A stretch of DNA of 64,000 nt, taken from Nipponacmea schrenckii (Eukaryota > Mollusca > Gastropoda > Lottiidae). The notes under the pieces are model-generated. The model worked only from the letters and a program-made list of their open reading frames with translations, was not told the origin of the DNA and searched no databases. The stretch lies in the NCBI GenBank assembly GCA_030562195.1, contig JAUJPP010000007.1, positions 18,783,769-18,847,768 on the forward strand. The letters are read 5' to 3'. The translations under genes and the position numbers were made by a program. Each line of letters begins with the position of its first letter. Within the stretch, counting starts at the first letter, position 1. Below are positions 20,495 through 34,700 of this stretch, piece after piece.

Positions 20495-23400
20495 ATGGCG
20501 GCTTGTGTAAAGAGTTCCAAACTTATTTCTTCTTTAAGAATTTGGTAATATTTTGAATGAAATTAAATTTAACATTTGTCAAGAAAGCTACTCAAATGAC
20601 AGCAAGTGTACATTAATACAATGGTGATAAAAACAGTTAGATATTTTGATTTGAAATAAAGTTATCAATGATCAAAATCTGTATTGTTCGACTCAACTAA
20701 AAAAAATCCAATAATTTTGGACTTTGAACTTGGGTCTGCACTTCACTAACCCTACCTTTTAATTTTTATTGTAAGACTTTCGTTCTTTCTTTGCAAGCTT
20801 TTTTTCAAATACTTTATGCAGGTCAGATTGATTCTTAAATCATAGTATGGGTTGACTTGTTTTACAAGTAAATTGACAGTACCATACAAGTTTTCAATTT
20901 ATAGAAAATAGGATATTGAAAAATAATATTTTTATTATTTCAGGCCTAACTTATTGAAATCCTCGAGAGGTTTCCATAGTTCATTGATGGTAGCAATGCC
21001 TGCTCATGATGCAGAGTTTAACAAAGCCAAAGAAAGGTTGAATACATTGAGTGAAGCTCCTGGAAATGACATTAAACTGAAAATCTATGGTTTGTTTAAA
21101 CAGGTAAAATTAATGGAATATTCACCTTTTGATTATTATCAAAATCTGTGTTGACTTATCTTATTATTGCTTACTACAAATTTATATGACTTGTAATACA
21201 AATATTATTCCTGACACTATACCAATTCAATTTTTACAATGAAATGTTAATAGAATTTGTAAAACTTCTCACCTATGCTTCTGGTTATGAGGGCAATTTC
21301 TAGGATATCCAAATGAACAAGACCCTATGCAAATGAAAAGTGCAAATTACACTGCAATAAATAAAGCAAATAACAGCTCATTTTGATATAAATAATGTCA
21401 AAAATCGGGTTATGTGCATAAAACAATCTTATTCTTTAAATTCAGGCCACAGAGGGCAAATGTAACAAGCCTAAACCTGGTATGTTGGATTTAGTTGGTA
21501 AAGCAAAATGGCAGGCATGGAGTGGTCTTGGTGATATATCACAGGTAGATAAACAACTCATCATTGTAATGTTGTTACTTCTGGGTTAAATAGTAAGGAT
21601 GAACTTTCTCAGTTAACCAAGGAACTCATATGTCTATTCTGAATTTTTGAGATGTGTACCGACGGAAAACTGTCAAGATGCACAAAATCATCTCATTATA
21701 CCTTACTGTTAGCCAGTGAGGGCTGAATAATATCTTGAGAACAGCTAAAGAGATTTACAGTTCAATGCTTTGTTGTTTTTAGGATGATGCTCAGAAGAAG
21801 TATATAGATTTAGTGAATGAATTAATAGCAGCTGATACTCCAGAACCTACCAGTACTTCAGATAGCCAGTTTAAAACTATTCTAGTTAATAAAGAGAACA
21901 AAATATATAAAATTACACTTAATAGACCCAAGAAGATGAATGCCTTGAATCATTTGGTAAGAAACTTATTAATTTCACTAAACATAAATTTTTTTTACTT
22001 TGGTTTTAGTTTTTAGTGGTAGTAACATATTGTATTATTCTAACAAATTTGATATACATGGTTAAGTTTATTTATTTATATTTAAGTTTAAAAAGCACTG
22101 CATAGAATGGTAAGAATAAGATAGTGTTAGATCTAGAAACAGTGTGTTATGGATCTTAATATAGCTGAAATGTTTTATTTGTGTATTTTCTAGATGTATG
22201 AAGAACTCATGCAAGCTCTAGATGAAGCAGGAAAAGATAACTCTGTCTTGACTGTGATTACTGGCAAGTGTTCATTTTAATAAAGAATGCATAAATTCCT
22301 TCTTTGATGTTTGTTAAAATATCCTGAAAAGCTGACTGTAAAATAACAAAATATTATACTGTTACTCACTGACAATTCTCTAAATTTGATTCTCTGTTGT
22401 TTTTATAGGAAAAGCTTCAGTTCTAGATTATTAATTTGCATAGCTTCCTTTTTCAATTGTCTTGAGTATTGGAAACTGTGTTTGTACTGTCCCTGATAAA
22501 TGACTGGAACCATAGTGATATATAATGTTATATTTGTAGGTAGTGGTAATTATTATTGTAGTGGCAATGATTTAGAGAATTTTACTGGAGGTGGTGATAT
22601 TCCTAAAATGGCCAAAGAAGCCAGAGAAATCTTATAGTAAGTTATAGGCTTGTTTACAGGATGGAGTGAATTTAAGTGAAAACTTCCTCTTAGAATGGGC
22701 ATGAAGTCATTCTCAAACTTTATCAATAACAAAATATAATCATGAATTTGACCAGGTTACATGATTTCAGAAAAAAATCTCTATATAACACAATATATCC
22801 ATAAAGTAATTGTGAAACACACTTAGTTTAATGGAATATATTCTTAGTATTTTGGTTTATAGGGGAATTCTGTTGTATAGTTTTGATTCCTCTAATTTCT
22901 GATGTCTGATACATGGTAAGTTATTGAGATGTAGCTAATTTAATACACATTCTGTTTTATTTTCAGTCGTTTTGTTGGATCATTTATAAGGTTTCCAAAG
23001 CCTTTGATATCTCTAGTAAATGGACCAGCTGTAGGTATATCAGTAACTACCCTAGGTCTGTTTGATGTAGTATACTGTTCTGATAGAGTAAGTTACTTCT
23101 TCACAATTTTTATTTTTTTAGCATTTGTATTCTTGTACAAGATATTTCTCTTGAGAGTTGTGTTGCCTTGTCTATAAGGTTGAATTTAATTTATGTTTAT
23201 TTTGTTCTGGGTGATTGATTCACAATTGTAGAACCAAATATGATGTAGGGCTGAACCTGTATCTTATTATGTTTGATTGATAATCATTCTTCTTTCAGGC
23301 TACATTTCATACACCATTTTCATCTCTAGGCCAGTCACCTGAAGGTTGCTCATCTTATATATTTCCTCAATTAATGGGGTCAGCAAAGGTAAGTCAACTA

Positions 23401-24371
23401 ACTTGTTGCTTAGGCAAGGTATTATAAGCTGGTATTACTGCTGTGCTAATATTCTCATTGTTTGTACTCTGCATCACAATGACTGTGATTATTATTTCAT
23501 GTCAATATATGCTTACATCTCTCAATGTGGCAATCTAGCCTCAGCTCCTTGTCTATTGGTGTGTCCTTTCATAATTCCACATAATTGTTCTTAAATCTAA
23601 CGAGTGTAGGTATGCAGCCATTTGTCGCACACTGCCTGTCATAGTCTAGAGAAGTAGGATGTAAAATGCCATGTCAATTTCTATTTATTTCAGGCCAGTG
23701 AGGTATTATTATTTAACAAGAAATTAACAGCTCAGGAAGCATTAGATAGAAATTTAGTAACAGAAATATTTCCTGATGCCAGTTTTGAAAAAGAAACAAT
23801 GGCAAGAGTGACAAAATATGCCCAACTACCTCCACAGGTGGGTTTTACATTTGTTCTTATTTTTCACATTTTTTATGAAGTCAGATTATGTCTGTGAGTA
23901 AAATATGTGAACTAACATTGAAATTTTACTTTACAAGGATTCTTTAATTTTAATGAATTGACCAGACTTCATTAAATGAAGTTCATTTTAAAATGAAAAG
24001 ATAATATGAGCACATTAAGTTTATGAGAAGAAGCCCAAAAATTGTTAATTGAATTTTTAAGTTTTATTTCTGAGTGTTTCTCTGTTCTTTTTAATATTTT
24101 CCTCTAAATCAATTTCACGGCCATATTGTTACCCCAAATAATCCACACCAAATTAATTAGAAGTCTATTCTGGTCACTCTAAACACCTGACCCTAATCAT
24201 TATGGATTTCAGAGTTTACAGAAATCTAAGAATTTAATGAGACAGATGCAGAAAGAGAAATTAGACAAAGTGAATAGTGAAGAATGTGATTTATTAGTAG
24301 AAAGATGGCAGTCAGATGAATGTATGAATGCTGTCATGAATTTCTTTAAAAGAAAGGGATCTAAATTATAA
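20495..24371 (+). CDS. ECI2: Enoyl-CoA delta isomerase 2 (ACBP plus crotonase)
   Basis: Delta3-delta2-enoyl-CoA isomerase, an auxiliary enzyme for beta-oxidation of unsaturated fatty acids. Exons: 20495-20544, 20944-21103, 21446-21544, 21783-21956, 22194-22263, 22540-22636, 22967-23087, 23299-23388, 23694-23837, 24213-24371 (1164 bp, 387 aa). Residues 1-30 are basic and Ser-rich, ending in RGFHSS, like a mitochondrial presequence. Residues about 38-122 are an acyl-CoA-binding domain ([18 protein letters not shown], then GKAKWQAW). Residues about 135-387 are the crotonase domain with [19 protein letters not shown] and QSPEGCSS. Glu272 in the last motif is the expected catalytic base. The last three residues are SKL, a peroxisomal PTS1. 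Intron 5 uses a GC donor (GCAAGT at 22264) instead of GT. Length and domain order match animal ECI2 closely. Confidence 0.95.
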
Positions 24372-27300
24372 AAAGGGTGTTTTTTATATCAACTGCAGTT
24401 CAATGTTAAAAGGAATTTAGAAGGACTATCATACTTGAGCAAATCTGTCAGTGTATAAGATTGTGTTGCCATAATATCCAGGATACCTTCTTTCAATAAT
24501 GTTAATTATACCCTGGAAGTCTATTTAATATTTCTTAGGGACTAACATGATAAGAACAATACAATGTGAGAGTAAAATTTGGAATTTCTTGTTATCATTG
24601 TGTCTATTGTTATTGGAAGTCATTGTTGTGTATGTTAAGAGAATATTAAGATTGTCTGCACTGTATTTAACATGATTTGTATTATTATTAACTGAAAACT
24701 TATAAATATAACTATGGTATTTATTATCTGTAAAATATTGTCAAATATAAAACTGGTTAATTTTTCTGATCTTGTTTGTATTGAGTCTGTCAAAATATAT
24801 AAGATGTTCAGCTGCCCCAAAGTTCATTCTTGAGCTACATTGGCTATTACTATAGTAGTTGCTCCTAACCCTTCGTCATCTGATCTTGTTCTTAATTTAG
24901 CGAACTAGCTAATCACACAGTGTCATTTTATTGTGTCCACTCCCACTATCCTCCAGTCATTTCTGTTATCAAACATAAAATAATGAAGGTAAAGAACTTG
25001 ATTTCTCTGGTCCTTACTGCACACCAATAAATATACAAGTTATTTGGTTATATTTAATAAACAATATATATACAAATATACACACAATATCAAACATAAA
25101 TAATGATGTTTTTTTAACTGTTTGATCACTGAGTAAATAAATAACATGACCTGAAATCCCATATAATATAAGTGTTTGAAATTCACATCATGGGGCTGCT
25201 CAATTGTTGAGTTGCTGTTTGTACTGGATTTATGGAATCACTTGTATGTTCACTAAAAGGAATTTGGAATAGATTTCAGAACGTGTGCCAAAATAATACT
25301 TGGTGAAGATCGAATTAAAAATGGCATAAAATTGAAATATATAGAGACTGATGTACGGAACTTTCAAATTAGGCGCCACCTTGGAGACATCTTTTCCAGC
25401 CATTAAGTATTATATCTGTAATTATTGCTTGTACCAGTGTTGGAAAGGGTTAGACAATTGTTGTTTGATCAATCCATTACAGATGTTTAAAATAACTTCA
25501 ATTCTTAATCCATACAATACTGAAGACTGATTAAGGCAAGATGAACATGCCAGCTTCAGTATTCTAGTTTTATACATATATTGGCTAGTTTCAATATTCA
25601 GTAGTACATGTGCACCATATTAATAAACAAAGGAGATATTAATTACCTCCCCTAGTTAGGTTGCCAATATCATTAGTATACATTGCATATCATAGTATAG
25701 ATTAAGGCATAAACCATTTACCACGAAGTATGCTTTAATGTAATTCTTCATCTCTAACAAACATAAATAACAATTAAATACAAAGAATTTGTCTATAGAA
25801 ATTGAATGCAATGAAAAAAATGTCCCTCTGGCTGGAGGGTTTAATTTATTTCAAAAGGTGCTCGGGAAGTTCTATTATATGCTTAATAAAATGAAAAATA
25901 TTCTGTAATTAAAGCTCTATCTAATGATATTTGAATAAACAATAAGATTATCCTGTTGGATTAATGATAATTAACAATGACATAATTACAATGTAGCTTA
26001 CAACATTGTTTCATATAATATTTACAATAATCCTTTTATCTGATACAATTTATTTGAGACAGGCTAGATAGATACAGTAATGTTTGTTCTTAGCCAAAAA
26101 ATAAACAACGTATGTCTTGCAAATAAAAGTTTGTCACCATGAAGATGTTCAAGCTAATCTTACTTTGTAGGCAAATCAAATTTTACCAACTTTTTTTGCA
26201 TTAATTAAAGCACATTTGACTGATAATTATTATTGTGTTAAATTTTTATATCAGTTTCAGTACAGTACACAGGGGGTTTAAACTTTGATAAACATTGGTA
26301 CATGACTTTCACAGAGAACAATTTCCAGCTAAAAGATTCAGCTTTTCAGTTGAAACTTCTCCCGTACTTCCAGTGAATGTACACTTTGACTATCTGTACT
26401 ATTTGAAGCTAGTGCAATTATAGGAAACTTTCAATATTTATATACATGATATGAAATTTTAAATGTGTTATTAAACATAGATGAAGGATTCGAAAAATAT
26501 ATATGTACACAACAAGTTGACACTACTTGAACTATATTGCCAGTTAAAAGTGGGTTCCTTTACTGTTTTCATACTTCATAATTTAATACTACTACATATT
26601 GAAATCAGTTGTCCTTTCTAATAGTATAGTAACTCTAAAAACACCATTCAATAAATGTTCAACTGGAAAAATATTTGAATTAAAAGGTCTGATTTACTCA
26701 TGATGACTGAATTAAGCTTCAATCACTTTCCCAATAATTTTTGGTAACCCGAATAGTTTTCAGTGGAAACATATTGAAACCAGCCTTAAACCTCATTCTC
26801 AGTGGAAACACAGTTATCTTATCTTAGTTACGAGATAAATACAACAGTTTCCCTGATACTGATAAAATGTATAGAGAACCCCTTAAAACACAACAAAGTG
26901 AGACAATATAAGACCTATAACATTATAACATATCAACACCAAGTAACATCATGCCCTTATAATAATTTGATATCACAATACAACAGAGCACTGTCTTCAT
27001 CATAAAGCACCATATCAATGTTCTTGAATCCTGGCCAGTATGTGTTTATTCACAGAACTGAGCGGTGTGGATTACATTTCAAACGATTAGAATTGGAGTG
27101 AGTCTTATACAAAACTGAACATCAGATTCATCCTGATTATACTGTCAACAATTATAAGTACTAATACACACAATAACAAATGGCAAGAGTAGAGGTCACT
27201 ACCACTACAATCATCAGCTAGTTGGAAATCGCCTTCTCATGCAAAATACTAATAATTTCCATATATTTACTCAGTTCAAAGCTGAGATCGATTCACTGAC

Positions 27301-28732
27301 CACCTAACAGATTAAGAATGAAATAAACCCATACTGCCCTGAATTTAAGATCATATTTTAACAACAATATTAACAACATGTTTGATGTATGACTTCTATT
27401 TGATTTTATTGTGAAGAGTTTCTAGTATCTAATCAAATTAAGGATCTTCATGGCACAGAGAAAATTAAGTATCAGCTCTCATCTACAACATCTGATGAAT
27501 TAAGACCCTAAATTTTAGGGCCATTTTTAGCACTAGTATGCATATTTATTAGAAATAGGATTCAAACTTATAGTACATATTACCACTAGGCAATATCTTA
27601 ATTTATTTTTTATGATAATTGAAGTTTAGTACAACAAAGCCATTTTTGGGGGAAAGTAGACAAGGTAGAGTAGTCAGTCTTCTGTGTACAACTTTGTAAA
27701 TTACTACTTAAAAACCGTCAAATTGAATGAAGGCTTTCTTTATGTTTACACAGTCCCTGAAAACACATATATCTTTGCTATTTATTTCCCTTGGCCAAGA
27801 AGACATGTTTACAAACTTTATTATCCACAATTTTATATTAAAGAGAATTTATATAGAAAACTGAATGAATATCTTAAAAACGGGAAAAACAAAAACTTGA
27901 CCATATTGGGTTTAAATGTTCCCTTTATATTGTTTATTTTTTTCACAATGTTGATAATATTATAAAAAAGAGTAAATCATTAACTACTATCTGATGGTGT
28001 GAGCACAAGAGCAGTCTTTGTAAGAGATTTTTCTGGCTGACTCTAATCTTGAGTTAAATCTCATATGCGTTGCCATACAATGCTGACAGGATTTGTAACA
28101 TCAAATCAGTTCTATTTATGGCGCCAGTTTTTTTTATCCTCTGCACGAAACTCTAAAGTTACTCATGACAAGACTCTAGTACAAGTGCTCACAAATTGTA
28201 GCTATTTAAATTAGATTTCTAGTTTCACTGTTCACTTCCTCCTCAGCTATCTGGTGATATCCCTCATTTGTCCACAAGTCAAATATCAAGATACATGTGA
28301 TTCAAATAATATAAACAAGATGATTTCTGCTGCTAAAAATCAATATTCCTCAATATATTATTCTAAAGTAATATACACTACAAAACTTACAAAATTCTCT
28401 TTAAGTCTAGGTCTTTCCCTTCCTTAAAATCAACTGTCCAATAAAATCCACATATATTTCTAACATAGTCTTAAGATTGGAAGTTCAATTTCATCACAAG
28501 CTAAATTGAACAAGTTTACTCGATTGCTTTTCAACTCCACATCTAGTTATGTAAATTTAAAGGTAAATACAAAACTAACTAAAATTTTGATGAAAAGATA
28601 GATAAATCTCCATTATAAACATTGCTGAATTCCTTACAAAGATTCTTGTTCTGTGAAAATGCTAATTCAATAAGTAACTGTGGTCTAAACTTCAAAGTTC
28701 AAAATAGAAAAATAAATATCCTCCTGTGGAAA
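24372..28732. other. Convergent 3' regions of ECI2 and HSF
   Basis: About 4.4 kb between facing stop codons. AT-rich, with AATAAA-type signals for ECI2 near 25026 and 25056. An open frame at 27684-27965 has only a GTG start, lies antisense to the presumed HSF 3' UTR and looks like nothing known. I see no convincing gene, mobile element or structured RNA here. Confidence 0.55.
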
Positions 28733-31700
28733 TTAATCCAAATCCTCAGTGGAAATACTCTTGGAAGAAACAACCTGTGGAGTTAGGCCTTCATCAAAAG
28801 ATAAATTGGGGATTTCCAAGTTATTTTGGTCTTCCTCCTCTTGTAAATCAAATAAATTAAAGGGCAAACCAGAATTAAACTGCATCAGTTCATTTCCTGC
28901 AATAAGAAAACAATATAATGCTATCTTTAAATGACATTTAGATGAATGTAGAACATTAGATAAGAACAGTATAATAGATAAACTTCTCTTACATCTGTCG
29001 AATTTTAACAACCTTACAATAATATACAAGTACATACATAATAGCATATCCATTAGTGATATCTACTGAGTAATTTTCGACAATAACCTTTTGTTACCTA
29101 GTTAATCAACAAGAATTAAAAACCATATTTCTGATTTCTGGAAACTTAAGATAGGAGGATCCAAAACAGAATAAGTATTATAGAGACAATTGAAAACCTC
29201 TATTAGCCTAACATGTCACAATGAAGTCCTAAAATAAGTGTTCATCTAAAGAGGACATTTCTTAAAAAGCTTGTTTGATAAATATTGAAATTAAAAAAAA
29301 TATTTCTGATATGTGGACTGAAGATTTAGTTGGTATATTCAGATAACATACAGGATATCAAAATTTTATAAGTGTGGGAAAAAGGTGCAAGAAATTTTAA
29401 TTTTATGAAGCAACTGATATAAGTTCTCAATTTGATGTATCCCTGGATTAGTCAGTTGACAAAATAATATTACTTATCAAAGGAAATAACATTATCCTGT
29501 TACATAGAAACTTGTTAATCCAGTATTTCAACAATTACTTTTCATCACCCATCCTATTAAAGTCACTGAATAATTAAAATTGGTGCATAAATATATACCT
29601 ATTGACATTATTAAGAAAGAAGCAATTTTTTTTCAAGGTACATTATTGTATACAATGTATTATTTTGGAGTAAAATTTAGAAATGACCATCATCCTGTGT
29701 CTTATTTTTAATCATTATTAACCCTCTTGCTTCAATTTCACTTAGATTGTACTAAGACCATTTTGGAGCTCACTGAAATTGGATTCCATTAAAATTAGAC
29801 TAAGAACTATATTCCTGCCAATTTGCAACAGACATAGAATGCATCTGCATACAGATAAGTCACTCTGAATATGACTGTTAAACAGAAACATTGGATCCTA
29901 CCTTCAATAAGTCCCGAGTCAGCTGGAGGTGAGGTCAGTGAGGATGCCATAGTAACAGGTTGTTGTGGATCAAACATCTGTAATATCAACAGAAATATAA
30001 ACAAATCAGAAAATACATATTTCAGTGTGTGTACATATAACTACTGTTTGAGCTTGCTATAAATTGATAATACTGCAAAATGAAATGAAATAATGGATAA
30101 TTTTCCTATAATCTGCACCTTACAAGAAAAACCATGAAGTTAAAGGAAATTTTACTTAGACACGGCAAGACCTTTGGGTTTCCAAGTCAATCTTTAAAGT
30201 CACAGCCTGTAGAACCCTTTTTAATATGACGACTTTGACGTTTTTTTGTCAGTTTGCATACTGACAAGGGGAACCCTATAAACATTGACCTTTTATTAAC
30301 CCCAATTAACAATTTAACCTGAACCCCCACCTTTAAATCTATTAAAAATAATGATTATTTGTTTCCAAAAAAAATTTAATAAATTCCAAAAGGAAAAAAA
30401 TTTTTTTAAAAATATTGTTTTAAAGGAATTTTAAATTTTTTGGTTTTTATAATTTTGACAATTTAATATTAAGTTTTTTCCTTTTTTTTTTTTTATTTTT
30501 AAATTTATTTAATTCCTTTTTAATTTAATTAAAAATAGCATGAAGACATGCATTAAAATAATTGTATTTAATCAGGAGACTTTTTAAGGGTGGTGTGTCA
30601 ATCATTGTAAGAGGTAAGTTTTTCAGAATAGTGAAAATCAAGTAAATTGCCAGTATAACTTACAGAATCATTTATATTTGGAAGCGGAGCTTCTGGTGTG
30701 AACAACTGTTAAAAAAACAAATAAAATATCTATAAATATTAGTTAAAACTGCACATAATAACAGGAGCTCATATTAGTCACTGTATATCACTTGATCAAA
30801 CAAAACTACTGTTTGTTTCAAATACTTTCTAAATCATCCAACTATTATTGTCTGAACAAAGCAAAAATCTAAAAGTTTAAAAGAATCAAGAGATTTGAAC
30901 TGAATTAAGAAAAAAATGTTGTGTCTTCATGATTATATTCTTATCAAACATTTTTTAAGACTAACTGCTATATTCCCAGAAAAATAAAATAAAAATTTCA
31001 AAAATCTGTTTACTTTGTTCAGACAATAGTGTGGAAACATGGTAAAATTCTCAAATTTGAATTTAACACTTAAAAGTATAGGAAAATTCAATGATTTTTC
31101 AAATTTAAAATATTTCTTTTCAATAAAATTTAGAGTTTAGGATTTAAAAACTTTCTACATATCAGTAACTATATATAAGCACTGTACCACCACCAAATTT
31201 TGAAATAAAATATGTTGGAAAGTACTGTTAGTAAAACATGTGGTATTGATGTGTGTCTGACTATCAGTTCATTTTAACATAACTAAAACTGGACTTTGTC
31301 CCATAGCCTTATATATTTTCAAAGCAGGTTTTGACAGTCTAGTCTCTAAAATTAATGACTGTGATTTTGATCTTTGAGATTTTTCTTCGGATAAATCAAC
31401 TGTTTTCTATTTTTGACATATATATTTTTAGGAACAAAACCAAAACTCAAATCAAATTTCTTGTAAGCCAAAAATAAAAGAGACAGCCTCTATCTAGCCA
31501 ATTCAACAAATCCAGTCTTTATATTAACTAAACAGTGTAGAAATGAATAAATTTTTTAAACATAGTTAACTCTAGAACATTAAAATCTATGATAAATTAA
31601 AATGTTTTAAAACTTACTCCTAAGAGTTGATTAGCATCCAAGTTAAACTGTCCAGAGGCTAAAAAATCTTTTAAACCTTCCAAATCTTTCTGTGTTAAAT

Positions 31701-34700
31701 CAATATGTTCATTGACATCAGTTCTACAAGAAAATATATTTCTTAATGTAATGAATTATTAGAAACAGTAGAACAGAACCTTTGGGGAAGGTCATCAAGA
31801 TCTATCTAACATCATGAAACTCTTGTTCAATGACATCAGTTATACAAAATATATATCTTAATATACTTCAACAGTAGGAACAGAAGCTTATGTCATTAAG
31901 ATATATCTAATATCTTAAAAAGCAACACGTGGATCAGTTCTAATGGGAAAAATAGTGAATTTTGTTAATTAAAAGTACTGAAACAATACAAAAAGAAGCA
32001 TTGTGAAAGGTCATCAAGGTCATTATGTTTTTAGGCCTAATTACCATTTAGAAACAATTGTTTTGTAAAGTAATAACAACTATCTGATTTGTAACTTAAA
32101 TAAAGAAACTCACGTTGGACAAGTGGTAGTGCTGGAATATAATGGAGTTGTAGTTGAAGGCGCAATAGATGATGTAGATAGAGAAATGGTTCCAGTTGTA
32201 GGTTTCGACTGATTATTACTTTGCATTATTAAATCATAGAAGTAATCTGGTTTCACCACTTCACGAGACGCCTCCTCTGTCAATGTATATTGTGGTGAAT
32301 TGTCTACCTTGGAACTTTCTGAGGTTGTTACTGGCTCAGTAGGCATTGATACGGGAGAATAGGAGTTAGTAGGTATCATCTGAAATATAATGATTGTTAA
32401 TCACCCTCTTACAAATCATAGAGAATATAAATTACTTGGACTTACTCTTGAGCAACTGACTCGGGAGAAAAGTTGATAAATAATTTTTCCTTTTTTTTTC
32501 CAGACAGCCTAGCATGGTATGGATAATCTAAGAAAGATCAAGCGGTTTTGTCTAGATGTCTCGTAAACCTACTTAGTTATCCATGTAAAAAACAGAGGTT
32601 CCTTCATATCCTTCTTGAACCTACAGAGTGTAGAAACCTACCTCTGGTTCTTGCTGTTCCTGTTGCTGTTGTTGTATCAAGTCCAAGGGTGAAGTTGTTT
32701 CTCTGATATATTCATCATTATTATGATAAACATCAGTAACATCATGTATGATTGGGCCTGAATGACTTGAATTACTTGCAGACTCTTTTGGCTGAAAAAT
32801 AATGAGTTCATATTTCATGTTTCATAAGAAAATTATGAGTTAATGTCCTATGCTATCCAGAGTGGACAATAAAGCCATGAAAACAAAATATCTTGGTTCT
32901 CAGGCAATTACCTGGGGAAAAAATGGTGCGGGCGGCGGTTTGATTTTTTTTTTTTATTTCTCCAAATTACCTACCCTTAATCAAAATAAAAAGTATAATA
33001 TTTAGACATTATTGAAAACGGGCAGACCGCTTTTCTTTTTTTTTTTTTTTTTTTTTTTTTATAAAACTAAGCCTTAAAATGGATGAATGGTAGGGACAGT
33101 CTTTGTCTCGCCAGTAAACATCTTCACTTCGTAACCATATTAATGGGGTCATCGTCTTCCACATCTTGGGCACGACGCCGAGCTCAGCTAGTTTCCAAAC
33201 GGAAACTTCCACATTTACTTTAGAAGTTTTTTCTACTGGAAGAATTGTCCAGGGTCATGTTGCAACCCCTTTTTCTGTCAAAACCGATGTCAACGCTGTC
33301 ATGAATTATTCAGAAAATTTCAAATCGTCTAGAATTTTTTTCACACTTGTGGCGAATGACTTTGAACCCTTATAATAAGGCAGATAACCACACCACCTCA
33401 TCAGGTCGTACAAGTGCTACACAATGGGCCAGATCCTCCAATTAAATATTCAGTCATGCCAAAATCGGCACTCAAACTAATTTCTGTTTAAATTAAACTA
33501 ACATACATCTGGAAATCACTCTGACTAAATTACGATTATTTCCCAAATTTCCCACAAAATCTTTGTGGCCTAAGTCAAAATATTTTAAAGTCTCATAAAG
33601 ACAACAAAGTTAAATAATACTTAAAACTATTTGTTAGATGGTCAGCAGAGAACATAGTCTAATAAAAGCACTAGCCTGTGTAGCAAAGTAAAAATTCATA
33701 TGACTTATTTCTCTCAAATTTTGTGAAATTGCTGGGTTTTATTCACAATTCATCACTAATTTCTAGTTATTAAAAACAATGAAATAACATTAAATATAAA
33801 CTTACAGATTCCACAGTATAATCATTATTAGGAATTGTTTCAGTAATAGATAATGGTCTGTTTAGTTTGGGCATCTTATTACTGGGTTGACTGCCTGGTT
33901 CCTCTATCATCAACTGCATTCTACGTTTCATACCAGACAGACCTCTATTACCACCAGCTAGTGTCACCAGAAACTGTATCAACTACAATTACACAATAGT
34001 TATAGTATTACAACACCTTGTATTTCATGATGTAAGTGTCTTCAGAAAGTGTTTTTTCATCTCCATTGTCAGTTTTTTCTACCACAGACCCTTACATGTG
34101 AGGTTATTTTTAAGCAATAGAAGCGTGACTTGTACGTCCCAAACAGGAGGAATTGTGTATTAGCGACACTCGTATGCAGCAATATGACAACCTTTTTGAG
34201 TTTTGCTATCCCAGAATTCATCCTTGTTATCAAAATATGTTTTGATTGGTGGTAAAGAATAGTGTTATTAGACACAGACTGTGGTAAAAAACTGCTAAGA
34301 TTACAATGGATACAGTCAGAAAGAAAAAAAAGGAACAAAATCAAAATTTTAATTTAATTATATGATAAAACATACCTTATTGACAATCTGTTGTTGTTTA
34401 GAATGTTTCTGACGTAGACTGGCAACTTCTCTCCATAACACTTCATTTTCACTTAAAATACAAACCAAAATATAAATAGCTATGAAAAAGCATATTGATT
34501 GACCTGTTTTAAATCAACTTAGCTCCGAATTGGATGAATACCAAAAATGTTATAGTTTCGTACATTTTGAGGAAAGAATCGAATATTTACAATACTTACT
34601 TTCTGAGCTGTTCTAGTTTAGAAGTCACTGTTTCCTGTTTTCCTTTAATAGTGTGTACATCAGCTAATAATTCTGACACATCTTCATGTAAATATTTCAT

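Noticed and set aside
27684..27965. 93-codon + strand open frame
   Set aside because: Only a GTG start, very hydrophobic/AT-driven composition, no family pattern, and it lies in the presumed HSF 3' UTR.
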